64,000 nt of DNA from Zygnema cylindricum (GCA_037447655.1 JBBHKE010000030.1:186001-250000); one strand, 5' to 3'; positions 1 through 12,335 are shown, numbered from the stretch's first letter. Made by a program: numbers and translations. The notes: generated by a model from the sequence alone, not told the origin.

Positions 1-417
1 TATATCAAGGTATTTCATGTAGAATGAATTTGAATTCAATCTCTAATCAAACAAAACACGTTAATGTACAAAACAAGGATATGTAGTGTCACACTATATT
101 GTATAAAACACGTCAAATAATCATAGACGTGGTCTCGGTTGACCAATGTACGTCGGAAACAAATCTTCACCATCCATCTTTTAGAAGTTTCATCCAAGGT
201 GAAACTTTCTGTGACACCCGGTCATCCTGTGAATATAGGTCATAAGACTTAATCTTGTGGAGCATCTCATCATTGCTTACTGACGCGCGTTCCGCGAGTA
301 TGATACACCGTGTACTCCCTCGTTGTTCAATGCCATATTAATTTGGTATATATTGAACCAAATTTCCACAAAATAAACTAATTATCTAGAAGACACTCCC
401 CTCACATATATGGCTTA
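1..417 (-). mobile_element. LTR part of a minus-strand copia relic, left piece
   Basis: This stretch joins 2704-2730 once the solo LTR at 418-2698 and one copy of its GCTTA target duplication are removed. The joined sequence ends in CAACA followed by a CTCCCC purine-tract complement and an RNase H relic, which is the layout of a minus-strand copia 3' LTR. The left end of the LTR lies outside the window. No gene is visible here. How far LTR sequence really extends towards base 1 cannot be judged without a second copy. Confidence 0.5.
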
Positions 418-1180
418 TGAAATTTTATGGGTTCCATTCCCCCACTGAAATAGCAGATCAGATCTAAAGAAGCTTATCTAGACAGTGCCGACTCCAAATT
501 GATACAAACCCAAATGAGTGACACCTGACAGTTAGAACCACAATAAATCTTCACGCTGGTGAAAAGCAAACCTTCTGTGTGTTAAGTTCCACCACACAAT
601 GCAAAGCTTGAATATATGTTTTGGACAATATTCCCCTCTTTGGATTTCCCTTAGAAATAGCATCACCCTGACAGGCAAAAACTTTGACCGACTATACCTT
701 TGTGTAGCGTGGACTCCCTTGAGTCCCAAACAAAAAGAATCACTAAAATTGCTCACTTGAGCATTAAGTTATGGCTGGCAAAAGATGGCCTACAAATACA
801 AATGCAGTCTGGGAGAGAGGTGATTACCTTAATTTTTCTAAGTCCTAAGCTCCCTCTCTAAACCTACTAGTTGTTTTCCCTAACCAATCAAATGAGAGTA
901 AGGTACAAAAAGGTATAGGTACCGCTGTATTTCTTGTTCGGCCATAGTACGGCATGGCCGCTGGCTGACTCATGTCAGTTCCGGAGCCTTAGATGCTCCC
1001 CGCGTAATATCTGCTGTCCACTCATATCTTTCCACGTGTCGTCCACCAACATTAGCTCGCGAACCGCCAAATGTCCTTCGGTTGCTTCGGCTCCACTATA
1101 AGTCGTACGATCCGAAATTCGCGATTTAATCGCGTCCGTTTAAAATTGACATTGTTTCGTTTCATAATTCGTGAAATTGG

Positions 1181-2172
1181 TGTTGAAAATCTTTAGATTT
1201 ATAGGGTATATTCTAGGTCTAGAATAAAAAGAAAAGAGCAGGTAGCCTACTTTCACCTTTCCTCTCTATCCCCCATACTTGTTGTAGTCACAGAAAGAGA
1301 GAGAGAGAGAGAGAGATGACAAGCCATGGGTGCCTCAGTCTAATAAGCAGGACTGAAGAGTGACTAATGTCACTCTCAACAAAAGGTTGAGTCTGGCAAA
1401 ACTCGAACCCCTGACCGGCAGAGCGAGGCGTAGCCGTCAGCTCTAACCGGTCTGTCGTAGAAGTTCGTTGAAGTATATAGGGTATGGTTACTATTTAAAC
1501 TATGTTACAGTCTATAAACCATTTAACGGAAATATAAATGAAAAGACATAGAACGAGTTATAAAGAGTGCGAATATCATACCGCACGAAACAAATGAATC
1601 GGACATTTGTTTCGACGATCAAAATTAAATGTCGGCTCTTATCCAGCGGCGTACATCATAGCCGAGATCCCCGAAAGGTCACTTTGGCGTTTTAAGACAT
1701 AGAATGAACTGGAGCCACGTGGAGAGATCACATTTGGTCGTGGGAATTACGTGGAACGTACGCACAAGTGAAAAGTGGACACGCTTCCACCTAATGGCCT
1801 TATCGTACAAGGGCCATATAGAAAGTACATCGGCTATAGTACTTTCGAGTACTTTACAGTAATATGATTGGTTCGTATAGTTAGTAGATAGGGGTTGTGA
1901 GATGGAACTAGGACTTAGAAAAATTTGGTAGGTAGTCCTCTCTCTCTTTCAGAGTTTGAAAAATTGGCATTTTTGACACCCTATAACGTATCGCATGGTT
2001 GGGCGTTTTCAGTGATTATTTTTCCTACAGACTCAATGAAATCCAGGCTGCACAGGTGTGCACTAAAATTGTTTGCTTGTCTGCTTGGGCAGCAGTGGTT
2101 GCCATTAGAAGAGGGTTAGTTAACAACTATCTAGAGGCTTCCTGAGTTTTGTAGTCCAATGGAGGATACATA
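1181..2172 (+). mobile_element. Solo LTR of a related copia family, nested in the LTR above
   Basis: It starts TGTTGAAAATC and carries the TTCTAGGTCTAGAA motif of the plus-strand LTR start. It ends near GGAGGATACA, matching the reverse complement of the LTR starting at 12336 and the LTR end near 45393. The host LTR resumes directly after it with AAATGGAGTATGTAG. A near-perfect target duplication is possible (ATTGG at 1176-1180, ATTGC at 2173-2177). A (GA)n run lies near 1295-1316 and four GTAC sites lie at 1804-1855. Confidence 0.75.
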
Positions 2173-2245
2173 ATTGCAAATGGAGTATGTAGTTTGGTAC
2201 CACGTTTAAATATAATTTGGACTCAGTATATGTTACGTTTCGTCA

Positions 2246-2302
2246 ATGCCTTAGCGGATAAGGCGAATGGCTATGTCATGACGTAGACCTAGGTTCAAAT
2301 CC
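2246..2302 (+). other. tRNA-like module (A box and B box) inside an LTR
   Basis: GCCTTAGCGGATAAGGCG at about 2248-2265 resembles a tRNA D-arm/A box, and GGTTCAAATCC at 2292-2302 is a good B box. The spacing is tRNA-like. Equivalent modules occur at 14163-14220, 17360-17415, 33784-33840 and, on the minus strand, at 40860-40797. Acceptor-stem pairing is not evident, so this is not called as a functional tRNA gene. Confidence 0.45.
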
Positions 2303-2703
2303 CACTAAGGTCACAAAGATATCTTTGATTACTCCTTTCTCTATCTCGCTCCTTGCGTGGTTTTTGTTTATATAGTAGTCAAACTGTACATCAGTATTAG
2401 CCAATCTACATATACTCGATAATACTAACAACTATATGGATCATAGACCCAGGTTCAAATCCAGTATGGTCCATTCACTTTTTGGCAAACTATTCTTTCA
2501 ACCCTCTTGCTTGTCTTTGTAACTATCTGCTGGTAGCCATGGAGTTTCTTATGTCTTTCAGTGACTACGACAAGTATATAGAGATAAAAGTATTTTCAGG
2601 CACCATAGAGAAACTTTGAAAAACCTTTTAATACTATCTGTCAGACACATAGAAAAAATACAAAAAATACAGACCTAGAAAATACATAAATTTGTGCAGC
2701 TTA

Positions 2704-2990
2704 GTGATGACTAAAGCTTTCAAAACAACACTCCCCAAAAGCCTTAGTCTCTACTAGCAACTTAGACTACACGCCTCTCTATAGAATTTCAACTTTGGTA
2801 TAGGTAAGGTTATTGTCATCATATCTGCCAACATTTCCTCCTCGGGTAAGTAGTAAAGCTTTAGAATTCTAGCCATCACCTTTTCCCTCACAAAGTTTAA
2901 CTTAAATTCAATATGCTTACTTTTGAAGTGATGATTGGGATTAGAGGCAATAGCAATAAAAGCTTGATTGTCACACTATACGGTCTGAGA
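2704..2990 (-). pseudogene. Copia RNase H C-terminal fragment with adjoining LTR end
   Basis: Bases 2704-2730 complete the interrupted LTR and end CAACA. CTCCCCAAAAG follows, the complement of a polypurine tract. The minus strand then reads a recognisable end of Ty1/copia RNase H: a CDNQA motif, NPNHHFKSKHIE, FVREKV and a MLADMMT motif. These are the last ~75 residues of pol; an in-frame stop lies just before CDNQA. Upstream coding sequence stops near 2990, where unrelated A-rich DNA begins, so the element is truncated or internally replaced. Confidence 0.75.
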
Positions 2991-4286
2991 CCCTTTCTTT
3001 ACCACGAAAATTCACTTACGTTCTCACTTGGTTGGAGGAGCACAATTAGGAACAATAGGAGTGGAAAAAAGTGGTAGAGGTGCTGCTCAAAATCAAATCC
3101 ACACGACAAATGTGTCCAAAGTTCACCAAAACTCTGATGGCTCCAACAGTTCACCTTTAATTAAAACAAAAGAAGAAGGTAGGGAAAGTTAATCACAATT
3201 GAGTGACAATCACAAAAAGTAGGAGTCTTGATTGAGCGACAATCACAAAAAGGAGGAGGCTCGCCCGAATCATAAAAAGGAGCCCAACTTCATCCAAGTA
3301 CACAACTTGCAAATAGATAGGGGAGACAGCCAAGTTGACACACAAACTAAACGCGGCAAATCCAAAACTCAACTGAATTTGCAACAAACAAAGGTACCTA
3401 CTGCCCAAAATCTATCAAACAGATCACGACTGATAAAGAAGCAATGCCTTACCTAGCAAAAAGTGTAGGAATATGCTAAGAAGTTGCAAAGGAAGAAGAG
3501 CACGTTCGTGGCATCAGACCACAATGAGACACAACTCCAACGTAGTCAAATGGGTGTAGTCCTCAGATCTACAAGTCAATTACGTAAAATTTAGCACCAA
3601 ACAAAAACTGATGCAAGAGAACTCGATGCTTCCCAAAGCGAGACTGGAAAGCTAAGCAGTCAATCATCACATAGTGAGCAAGAAAGCAGATTTCACGCTC
3701 ATAACTAACAAATTACAGGTATCACAAAACACTGCAGAAGAAAGCAACACTAGGAGGGACAGAGAAAGAGAAGACAGGGAGAAATTACTCACAAGAGAGT
3801 CGTCGAGCGATTAACAATGTGCACAACCAACAATTTCGAGAGTTACAAAACGATCAAATCTCACCAGCTCCACCTCCACGTTTTGATTCCATCACCGAAT
3901 AAAGACTCTCTTGCGCATCAAAAACTCTACTACCTGTCACAAGAAAATCCGGGCCAAATCAAAAAATAGTCCAAGAAGCAAAAAGAAATCTTAATCAAAG
4001 GCAAGGAGCAAAGTACCTAGAATTCATGGCGAATAGTCAAAGAAAAGATAGACGAATACCTTGTTATATCATAAAAGAAAAGCAGAGCAAGAATCCTCAC
4101 AGGAATTAGCGTGGATACTCACCAAACAACTGGTATAAAAATTTGCGAAAACGTGGGCAGCACATAGAACAACTGTAGCCAAGACCAGTCATGCAATCAT
4201 GCACAGGAATCACATCAACCATGGCAAACACGTTGATCTGCAAAACGGAAACCGACAGAAGCAAAGTCCTGTTAAGAAGGTAACTT

Positions 4287-4358
4287 ATGGGAGCACATGG
4301 AGGGGCACGCATGGGAGCACATGGAGGGGCACGCATGGGAGCACATGGAGGGGCAGTG
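4287..4358 (+). repeat. Three copies of a 24-bp tandem repeat
   Basis: The unit begins ATGGGAGCACATGGAGGGGC. Units start at 4287, 4311 and 4335, and the last diverges at its end. Because 24 is a multiple of three, a reading frame through it gives an eight-residue repeat, but nothing supports this being translated. Confidence 0.9.
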
Positions 4359-4381
4359 GGGGAACAAAAGGAGTCTGGTTG

Positions 4382-4435
4382 CAATTGTCAACGATCATGA
4401 CTAATGTGCAATTGTCAACGATCATGACTAATGTA
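4382..4435 (+). repeat. Two copies of a 27-bp tandem repeat
   Basis: The unit begins CAATTGTCAACGATCATGAC. Copies at 4382-4408 and 4409-4435 differ only at the final base, so the duplication is recent or has been conserved. Confidence 0.9.
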
Positions 4436-6037
4436 ACAGGAATCAAACTTTCAGATGCTAACAATCTCAAGCTCATCATCTAAAGTCGAAGTAGCAAGGA
4501 GAGCAACAGCAATGATAGCAACAAAAGCAAAGAAGTCAAATCCTCACCAAAGATGGAAATGTTTACAAAACACTCCACGGATCAAGCACCACCTTCAAAA
4601 ACCGAGAGTTTCGAGTCCACCTCGCCCATCACCGTCACAAATCCCTTCGATGGCAAGACCTAAGTCTTGAAGAGGACAAAAGTTATGCAAAACCATAGAG
4701 AAAGATGTTAGAAATACCCAAAAAAAAACTAACACACAATAGAGAGATGTGTTAGAGTTAACTAAAACTGAAACTAACACAAAAGAACTCAGATTAAAGG
4801 CTAACACACATAGATGTAAATCTACAGCCACAAGAAAAGGAAAATTTGAATCTAATCCTAAAGATGACAGCTTAAGAACTAAAGAGTTGAGCAATGCAAA
4901 AGAGGGGACAGATGGAAACTTACCATCAGAAAACTCGAGAGGAGGAATCAAAGTGCGAGCAAAATGCCGAAACATTCACATCCTCCACCGAGACCTCCAC
5001 CAAAGAAGACATCACATGTCTTTGCGTCAACGGAAAAGATGGAAAATTTGCAAACAAAAGAGGAGTCCGAAATTGTCATCACATAAATTGTAAGTAATAA
5101 CACATTTGCTTCAAAGGAAAGAAATTTAGCAAATGGATCTTTAAGAAAACTCCAAAGGATAACACTAACCCTCAAAACTCACTTAGGCATCTCTGCAAAA
5201 AAAGAATTACAGAAGAAAGCGGGCATTTTCACCAAAACTCACCAAAATGGAGCCAAGAGTCCGGCGATAGTGGGAGTGCACATTGACTCAAACTCCCAAA
5301 TGGAGTCCATCCCGTCAAAAATTGAGGTAAAATCTACAAAAGGAAACAAAATGTCAAAAATTCAGGTCAAGAAAATTTGAAAGACCTACAAAGAGATATT
5401 TATAACCTTAAACAACAATATACTAGGTAGAAGAAAGCTTCAAAGGAGGGAGAAATGAGAATTACCGCAATTTGGAAGGACAATTGAAATTGCCAAATCT
5501 CCATCCTCAAGCATTTAGGCAGCGGTCGAAGCTCGGTTGGCCATAAATCCCATGGAAAATCACCTGCAAAGACCAATAATAGCGGATAGCGTGAGTGGGT
5601 CAGAAGGATTCAACAAAGAAAAACTAACATCGATGTTTGAAGTAAAACTCTACAGGGAAAAACCAAAGGATGAAACAAGATCTCATTCGAGATAGATGCT
5701 AAGGGAGAAAGGGAGATCGAAAACTCTGAATCGGAACCTTATCAAGAAGCACGAATGTCAACCTCAACTCATAAATCCAGTGGACAACCCGAGAGATGCC
5801 ACAAATCTCCGCGAAAGGAAGGTCCCCACATAGATAGCGCAGCAGAAGCCGTGGATGGGAGAAAAGAGAAAGGAGTCCTAGAACCTAAACCTTTTGATAA
5901 GTTTATGATTAAGGATTTCAGAGGGGAAATTAAGGTAGACTCCTCAAACATAGGGGAAAGAGTAAGTCAGAATGTACAGAGGGACATTCTTAGACAGAGC
6001 AGTCCAAATACTCACAGAAAAATTATGCGCGAAATAT

Positions 6038-6075
6038 AGAGAGAGGGGGGGGGGGAGGGATGGAGGGAGGGGGAA
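6038..6075 (+). other. G-rich purine run, possible polypurine tract or G-quadruplex
   Basis: A 38-base purine-dominated block contains an 11-base G run followed by several GGG runs separated by A, AT or GA. It could fold as a G-quadruplex. At the end of an A-rich, gene-free body it is also where a plus-strand polypurine tract would lie. Neither role is proven. Confidence 0.5.
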
Positions 6076-6640
6076 TAGTATTTGTCACAGCAAATAGTGC
6101 ACGCAGCGATAACCACTCACGTTGTATACACGCGACCGGAATCGTCGCATCTGAAGGGTACGGCCCACTAGAAGAATCCTCCTGTGGAACATTTGATCTC
6201 CGGAAAGTTCCCCTTGTTCCGTACGGCCGCCTTCACCGCCTCCAGAGCCGCCTCTGCAGCACAAGCACGGACAATAGTGACAGAGTACGGACAGAGTATG
6301 GTCAGAGTACAGACATTAGTACGGTCAGGCGTGTCAATACGGACAGAAGCGTCAGAAGAGGGAATTGGATCCACCTTTCGCACGTGTGAATGCATGGATT
6401 GCGCACCTAAAACAGGGGAAGTGAAGGTCGAAGGAGGGAAAGCGTACTGTCTTGCTTCGCCATGGGTCCGCTGTAGCCTCCCATTGCAACTGCCACGTGG
6501 CACGCTAAGATCAAGAGCGTCATGGTGATCGTGGTGGCAGCCATGGCTAAGAATGCGTCACGTCACAAGGATAACGATCTTGGTTTATGGCTGTGTTGGC
6601 TGGAGGAGACGCAGTATCGAATGAAAGTTTTGGGATGAAT
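6076..6640. other. Gene-free GC-richer segment with degenerate short repeats
   Basis: Higher GC than its surroundings. Between about 6279 and 6345 it contains irregular 10-16 bp repeats built on ACAGAGTAC and ACGGTCAG. The overlapping short ORFs on both strands shadow this repeat and show no known domain. Confidence 0.35.
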
Positions 6641-6643
6641 AGT

Positions 6644-6743
6644 ATAATGAAAAAATTAGAATCATTTACTCTATTTGATGTGATAGAGTCGAAATTTCGA
6701 GCGACCGAATTAGAGTAATTTACTCTAATTACGATTCGCGGTG
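6644..6743. mobile_element. Truncated copy of a TIR element (MITE-like)
   Basis: About 100 bp closely matches the right end of the complete copy at 7718-8329, including the terminus ATTCGCGGTG followed by TA. No left terminus is found, so this is a right-end fragment. Confidence 0.7.
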
Positions 6744-6745
6744 TA

Positions 6746-7715
6746 GCGATCTTACGAACGGTATTTTATGTATGACGTGGACTGTACGGTAGCTGTCCGT
6801 ACGTATTTTAAAGTACACGCTTTTTCTTTAGCCGATTTTTATTTTCATTCAAACGATTTTTATCGCCCATTCAAACGTGCGAAGGAACAGCAGGCGTCGT
6901 ACAATAATAGAACGCGCTGTCTTCCTACCTGTCGTTTGTACGGTTGACAGTTCCCGTTACCGTGTTATTTTCTTTGGCACAGTTCACAGTTCCGTTACTT
7001 GGGCAGTACGGATTCGTCGTATCCAAAGATAGTCGGCCCGTGTTGTTTGTTCCGCCAATTACTGTCCACCCACCGTGCTTCGTAATTAGCGTTAATGTTT
7101 TTTTCGTCTCTTGAAACATTTTTTATCCGTACATACATATCGGATTGTGGATCTAACGGTTGCGATTGAAAGGTAAGGTTCTCAGTTTTCAATTGGCGGT
7201 CTCAAATTGAAAATCCGACAAATGTGTACGGAGGAAAGATGTTTTACAGTGGCGAAAAAAATCTTAACACTAATTATGGTTCACGGTTGTTATGTCCTTT
7301 TCGTTTTCAAGCGTGCGAAGGAGCAACCGGTGTCGTAATTTTTATTTTTATTTTGCAGTTTATAGTTTCGAACTTTATTGTGGTCGCATGGACTGCAGTT
7401 GTTCGTACGATTTTTTAGTACCATGCTATTTGTCTTCCCGTAAAGTAAATTTTGTGTTGATGACGTGGATAGCTTTGCGTGTATGATTGTACTTGTGTTT
7501 GTCTTTTCCGTGAGTTGCGTATCGGCTTTCTTACGTAACTCCATTACATCCAAAGTTCCAAACGCAGTCGACACGTGTTCGCACGTGCAATTTCTTTTTC
7601 ATTCACAGGTGCTGAAGACCAACAAGGTGTCGCATAAAAACCAACGCGCGATTATCTTTGACTGTCCGTAGTACAGTTTAAATTTCCCAGTATTTTCGTG
7701 GGTGTGGATTGTAGC
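6746..7715. other. Gene-free stretch between TIR elements
   Basis: AT-rich DNA with scattered GTAC-containing words. ORFs of 64-94 codons occur on both strands with no recognisable domain or start context. It lies between a right terminus (6743) and a left terminus (7718) of the TIR family, so part of it may be older element sequence. No gene is supported. Confidence 0.4.
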
Positions 7716-7717
7716 TA

Positions 7718-8329
7718 CACCGCGAATCGTAATTAGAGTAATAAAAAAATATGAGTAAAAAAACCAAAAAAATAATTAAAGTAATGAACGCTAATTTATG
7801 TGATAGAGCTTTTTCAACAATGAAGTTTACTCTAATTTATGTATGTATTATTGGTTTATGTCGGCGATAATTATCTGCGCGATAATTGGGAACACTAAAT
7901 TACGAAGATAAACAAATTCTGTCAGTCCGTATAGTATTGACGTCACTATGACGCTACTATTTTTTGTCGCACTAAATGTCAGATAATGTTCACACTGACG
8001 ACGATGCTGTCGACGGACGAGAGTTATGCGAACGGCTTTTTTTTGATGTGATTGATTTTTTTGTTTAGTGCGATTTCACGTGCGAGCGCGATTCTATTAA
8101 ATCATTATTTGTACCTTTCTACTTATAAAAGTACAGTTTTGCACGGTCAGAGGACGTCCGTACTCCACACTATTTTAAAATAAACTGTAATATAATTTTT
8201 TACGCTAATTAAACCTCACCTGAATTAGAATAATGAAAAAATTAGAGTCGATTACTCTATTTGATGTGATAGAGTCGAAATTTCGAGCGACCGAATTAGA
8301 GTAAATTACTCTAATTACGATTCGCGGTG
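7718..8329. mobile_element. Complete TIR element, 612 bp, with TA target duplication
   Basis: Both ends carry the same 25-bp inverted repeat, beginning CACCGCGAATCGTAATTA and continuing GAGTAAT. TA flanks each side (7716-7717 and 8330-8331). The right subterminal region also holds a hairpin, AATTAGAGTA / TACTCTAATT. There is no transposase. TA duplications suggest mobilisation by a Tc1/mariner-type enzyme, but the termini match no family I can name. A diverged relative with the same layout lies at 9043-9543. Confidence 0.8.
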
Positions 8330-8331
8330 TA

Positions 8332-9040
8332 TAGTATACCGTACCGTACGAACTTGATGAAACTTAAATTAATGTACAAACGGCCTACTAGTGGCTTTTT
8401 TTGCAGCGTCATCAATTTCCAACGAAGTTGATACTTGTACATTGTGCCGATTTTTTTCACTATTGGGTGTTCTATTAACTCGGGCAGTATGGTAGAAGAT
8501 ATTATTATGGAAGTATGCCGTACATACACGTGTTATGTGCACGCGAGCTTATGAAGATATGCACACATAGCTTTGATTATAGACCAAAAAGTACATTGAG
8601 GGTACAGTGGTGAAAGTCGGGGCTAAAGCTAAGCGAGAAACAAATGTGAACCGTAGGATCAGAAGCGAGGTAGCTTTGGATCAGGCATGGAGATGCAAAC
8701 GGTCTAAAGATTTAAAAAACTCAAAATAAAAAAAAGTACTCCAACTGGAACGACCCGGCACGTTGAGGCTATCGATTACCCGATCCCTGAATATGGGAGG
8801 GAAATTAAATGACTCAATTACCCCACCCCAAAGGTCGCAATCGGGTACCCAAATCCGTACCCTATCCGTACGCGTCCGACCGCATCGGATCCGCAACGGA
8901 TTTGGGTGCAAAATTTTGGGGCACGGCCAGAATCGGCCGGGTGATTCAAAAAAAAAAAACAAATTCGGGTTCAGCTGGGTAAAGAAAAAACAGAAAAAGT
9001 TGAATGATTCGTTGGTACGTCCCACTACGGTACATCACAG
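8332..9040. other. Gene-free stretch between TIR elements
   Basis: No credible coding region. Two overlapping ORFs on opposite strands (8681-9025 and 8763-9050) are driven by poly-A/T runs and GC-rich words and resemble no protein I know. Confidence 0.4.
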
Positions 9041-9042
9041 TA

Positions 9043-9543
9043 CACCGTGAATCATAATTAGAGTAAAGAAAAAATTAGAGTTATAATAGAGTAAAAAATA
9101 ATTAGAGTTATAAACTCAAATTTGTGTGATATAACTTTTTAAAAAAGGAATTTTACTCCAATTTATTTAAGTAATCTAATTTGGCGCGCTAATATCTCTA
9201 CTGTAAATAAGGTATTCGTACAAAATTTGACAAAACGTACAGTTTATCGTCACAATGACGTTTGCACTACGCAGTTTGTTAAGGCGCAGTTACATGATAA
9301 CGACTTGTATTAAATTATTATTTGCACTTTTTTACTTAATAAAGTACAATTTTGCAAGGTCAAACATCGACCGTACGCAACACTGTTTAAAACGGCACTG
9401 TATTAGAGTTGTTAACGCTCATTCAAAATGTACCTTAAATAACATAAAGAATAATGTAGAATAATTTACTCTATTTATGGTGATAGAGTAAAAATTTGGG
9501 GTGACGGATTTAGCGTAAACAACTCTAATTAGGATTCGCGGTG
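9043..9543. mobile_element. Second TIR element of the same family, 501 bp
   Basis: The left end CACCGTGAATCATAATTA and the right end ATTAGGATTCGCGGTG are diverged inverted repeats of the 7718 family. TA flanks both sides (9041-9042 and 9544-9545). Internal segments, such as a stretch ending AGTACAATTTTGCAAGGTCA near 9360, align with 8132-8150 of the complete copy, so this is an older member and not a chance palindrome. Confidence 0.75.
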
Positions 9544-9545
9544 TA

Positions 9546-10080
9546 GTTTCCATGCTATAAAACATTCTTACACTTTGTACTCTTGGAATTGAGGAAGGAA
9601 TTAGGGAGATATACCACTAATTGTGTACATATTTCGGTATGGGCGAGTACAGGTAGTCGCGGGAAATAGAGTTTCAGCGAACTTTTTTATTTAGCACATA
9701 TATGGTAACAGGATACAATTTAGGAGCATGCAATAACCCAGTCGGATTTCGGGTGTTCAAATTTGGAAAAAAAAAATGCCAGATTCGCTAGCTGACATTT
9801 TGAATTTCGCATCCAATGCCCCACCCACACCAGGCCACATAAATTTGCAGTGTTGTGTATCGGTATGGTTTTGTCGAAAATCAATAGGTCCATTTATTTT
9901 GGCTTACCAATAATCGATATATTGGCACAATATATCAGTACTAGTGTTATCGTAATAAAAAGCCGATAACATTGGTTATTTATTGAGGTAGCATTGGTAC
10001 CGATAACTATTGGCAATAAATTCACTATTTAACATACAATTACACTTATAATTTTCCCTATTGAACTTTGTTAATAACAC
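9546..10080. other. Gene-free stretch
   Basis: AT-rich sequence with no ORF or terminal repeat that I can recognise. It may contain degraded flank of the gypsy relic that follows. Confidence 0.4.
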
Positions 10081-12335
10081 TTTAGATTCCCATGTGTTAT
10101 GAACTCCAATGCAAACAATCTTAAGCATTTCCTCTAGTGTACGGTTCATCCTTTTTGCCTATTTGTCTGAGGGTGATAAGAGGTACCCATTCTTAAGTCA
10201 GTGCCTAAATTTTGCTGCATTTCTTTCCAAAATGCAGACATATATTTAGAATCCTTATCACTGGTATGATGTCTGACCACGTTGTTAAAATATAGTTTTG
10301 CAATATTTACAACTAAATGAGTGGTTTTGCAAGGGGTAAAGAGTGCCAATTTACTAAACATATTGACAACGACCATGATACTGTCATTTTTTTTTCATGT
10401 AGCAGGCAACCTAACAATAAAATCCATACTGACAAATTGGTATGGTATTTCGGGGATATCCAAAAGTTTTTAAAGACCTATAGGTTTTTGGTTACTAGGT
10501 TTACTCTATTGGCAAAGGACACATCTTTCCACGTGTTTGGACACCTCTTTTGCCATTCCCGGTCAAAACAAGCTCCTCTATAACCGACTAAGATTTTTAT
10601 CTCGACTTAGATGTCCTAAATACTCATGGGTCTCTTGAAAAAGTTGTTTTTTTAAGTCTCCCACTTCAAGAAAACATAATCTATCTTCTATTTGCAAATA
10701 CAGTAAACCATCCTCTTATCTAAAGTTTTTGACGTGGTTGTCTTTAATGAGTCAGAATTCCCTCCCGAAATATTCTTGCAAATCACAACAAAATAAGGAT
10801 CTTTATCATAACCATTTCTAACAGCATCTAAAATCCATTCATCTTGAACCATCTCACTTATTTTCAAATATCTACTTAAAGGATCTGCGACTACATTTGT
10901 CTTTCTAGGAATATGTTTGACACTAAATCTGAAATATTCCAATTTTTGCATCCACCTTACCTGTCTGCCAATCATAATTTCTGCATCACTTAATCTTTAA
11001 AGATAGAAGAGTGCTTTTTTTATCATAGTGAACTCTAAATTCTATAAAATGCAAATAACAACGACATTTCACCAATGTATGAACAATTACAAGTAATTCA
11101 TTTTCTTGTGCTGGATAGTTATTTTCAGCATCATTAAATATTTTGGACTCAAAAGCAATAGGATGAAAATGTTTGCTGACTTTTTGACTTATGACTGCAC
11201 CTAAACCTTTATCAAATGCATCAGTAGTGATCAGAACTTCAAATTCCCCAGCAAGATCAAAATACACCAACGTAGGGGAAGAGGTCAACAACCCTTTTAG
11301 GTTTTTGAATGCTCTCTCTTGATGAGCTCCCCACGCAAACGTCTCCTTCTCCCGAATTAAATCTGTCAAAGGTGCCGCGATCATACGTAAGTTCCTGATA
11401 AACTTCCTCTAATAAGTAGCCAATCCCAAAAATGACCTAACATTGTGATATTAGTAGGTTGCTTCCAATTTTGGATTGCACTTATTTAGGATGGCTCTAT
11501 TTTAACGCCTTCCCCACTAACTATATGTCCTAAAAATTATCGTCCACTTTTAAGAAAACTGGATTTTGATAATTTTCCATATAATTTTCTTTCCTTTAAC
11601 CTTTCCAACACTTTAGTTAAATAAATTATATATTGTTATTTAGATTCATTGTAAATTAGAATATTATCTATAAACACTTGAACAAACTCATCTATATAAT
11701 TTGAAAAGGTTTGGTTCATTAATCTTTGGTAAGTAGGGGATGCATTCGTTAAGCCGAATGGTATCACAATCCATTCAAAATGACCAAATTTAGTCCTAAA
11801 AGCAGTTTTATCAACATCCTCGGTTATAATTGGCACCAGATTGAAGCTTCTACGCAGATCAATCAACAATAATAATTTAACACCTTTTAAATGATCTATA
11901 AAATCAGAAATGATAGGTTATAGATACTTATCATTCACTGAAATATTGTTCAAACTACGATAGTCGACACACATTCTCAACGTTCCATCCTTCTTCTTGA
12001 CGAAGAGAACAAGTGCTCCATATTGTGATTTGCTAGGCTGAATATGTATTTTCTCCAGAAGCTCTTTAATCTGTATCTTTAACTCCTTGTGCTAAAAAAA
12101 ACTATGTTTATAAATTCTTGTGACAATAGGATTACATCTAGGTTTAAGGTAAATAACATGTTCCACATCTCAGAAAGGTGGCCTTCTGAGGGTAAATCAC
12201 TCGGGAAAACATCTTGAAATTCGAAAATCAAATATTTAATAGCAACATCAGATGTATTAACGTCTTTTACAAAATCTGAATTTAGTTTTTCGAGAGTTTT
12301 AGTGTTGTCTGATTTAATGATGACATCTCCAATTA
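10081..12335 (-). pseudogene. Ty3/gypsy retrotransposon pol relic
   Basis: Read on the minus strand the order is RT (about 12080-11640), RNase H (11384-10986 and on), then integrase (about 10700-10146). RT shows a typical gypsy stretch with FGLTNAS and a catalytic box that reads FIDN where FIDD is expected, so it is inactive. RNase H has the TDAFDKGLGAVISQ and NYPAQENELL motifs. Integrase retains SDKDSKY and TSYHPQTN. Frameshifts and stops break all three. The RT-RNaseH-IN order identifies Ty3/gypsy and not copia. Gag, protease and LTRs are missing; the upstream side is cut by the LTR at 12336. Confidence 0.85.

Larger units (their letters stand above)
418..2698 (-). mobile_element. Solo LTR of the main copia family, split by another LTR
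   Basis: The sequence starts TGAAATTTTATGGG and ends near the CCTAGAAAATACAT motif, like the other LTRs of this family at 13330, 16506 and 34106. It is flanked by a perfect 5-bp duplication, GCTTA at 413-417 and 2699-2703. No coding region lies inside, so it is a solo LTR left by LTR-LTR recombination. It carries the family's GTAC cluster (about 903-960), a G-box near 1023 and a tRNA-like A/B-box module at 2246-2302. It is interrupted at 1181-2172. Confidence 0.85.
2991..6037. other. A-rich non-coding tract, possibly body of a large non-autonomous element
   Basis: About 3 kb with strong A/G bias on the plus strand and no ORF longer than 126 codons. The short ORFs are low-complexity and match nothing I recognise. 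The tract sits between an RNase H relic and a long G-rich purine run (6038-6075). A plausible reading is a large retrotransposon derivative with non-coding internal DNA, but no flanking LTR pair was found. Two small tandem arrays lie at 4287-4358 and 4382-4435. Confidence 0.4.

Noticed and set aside
6060-6528. Overlapping ORFs of about 110 codons on both strands
   Set aside because: They mirror each other across a short-repeat region and show no known motif.
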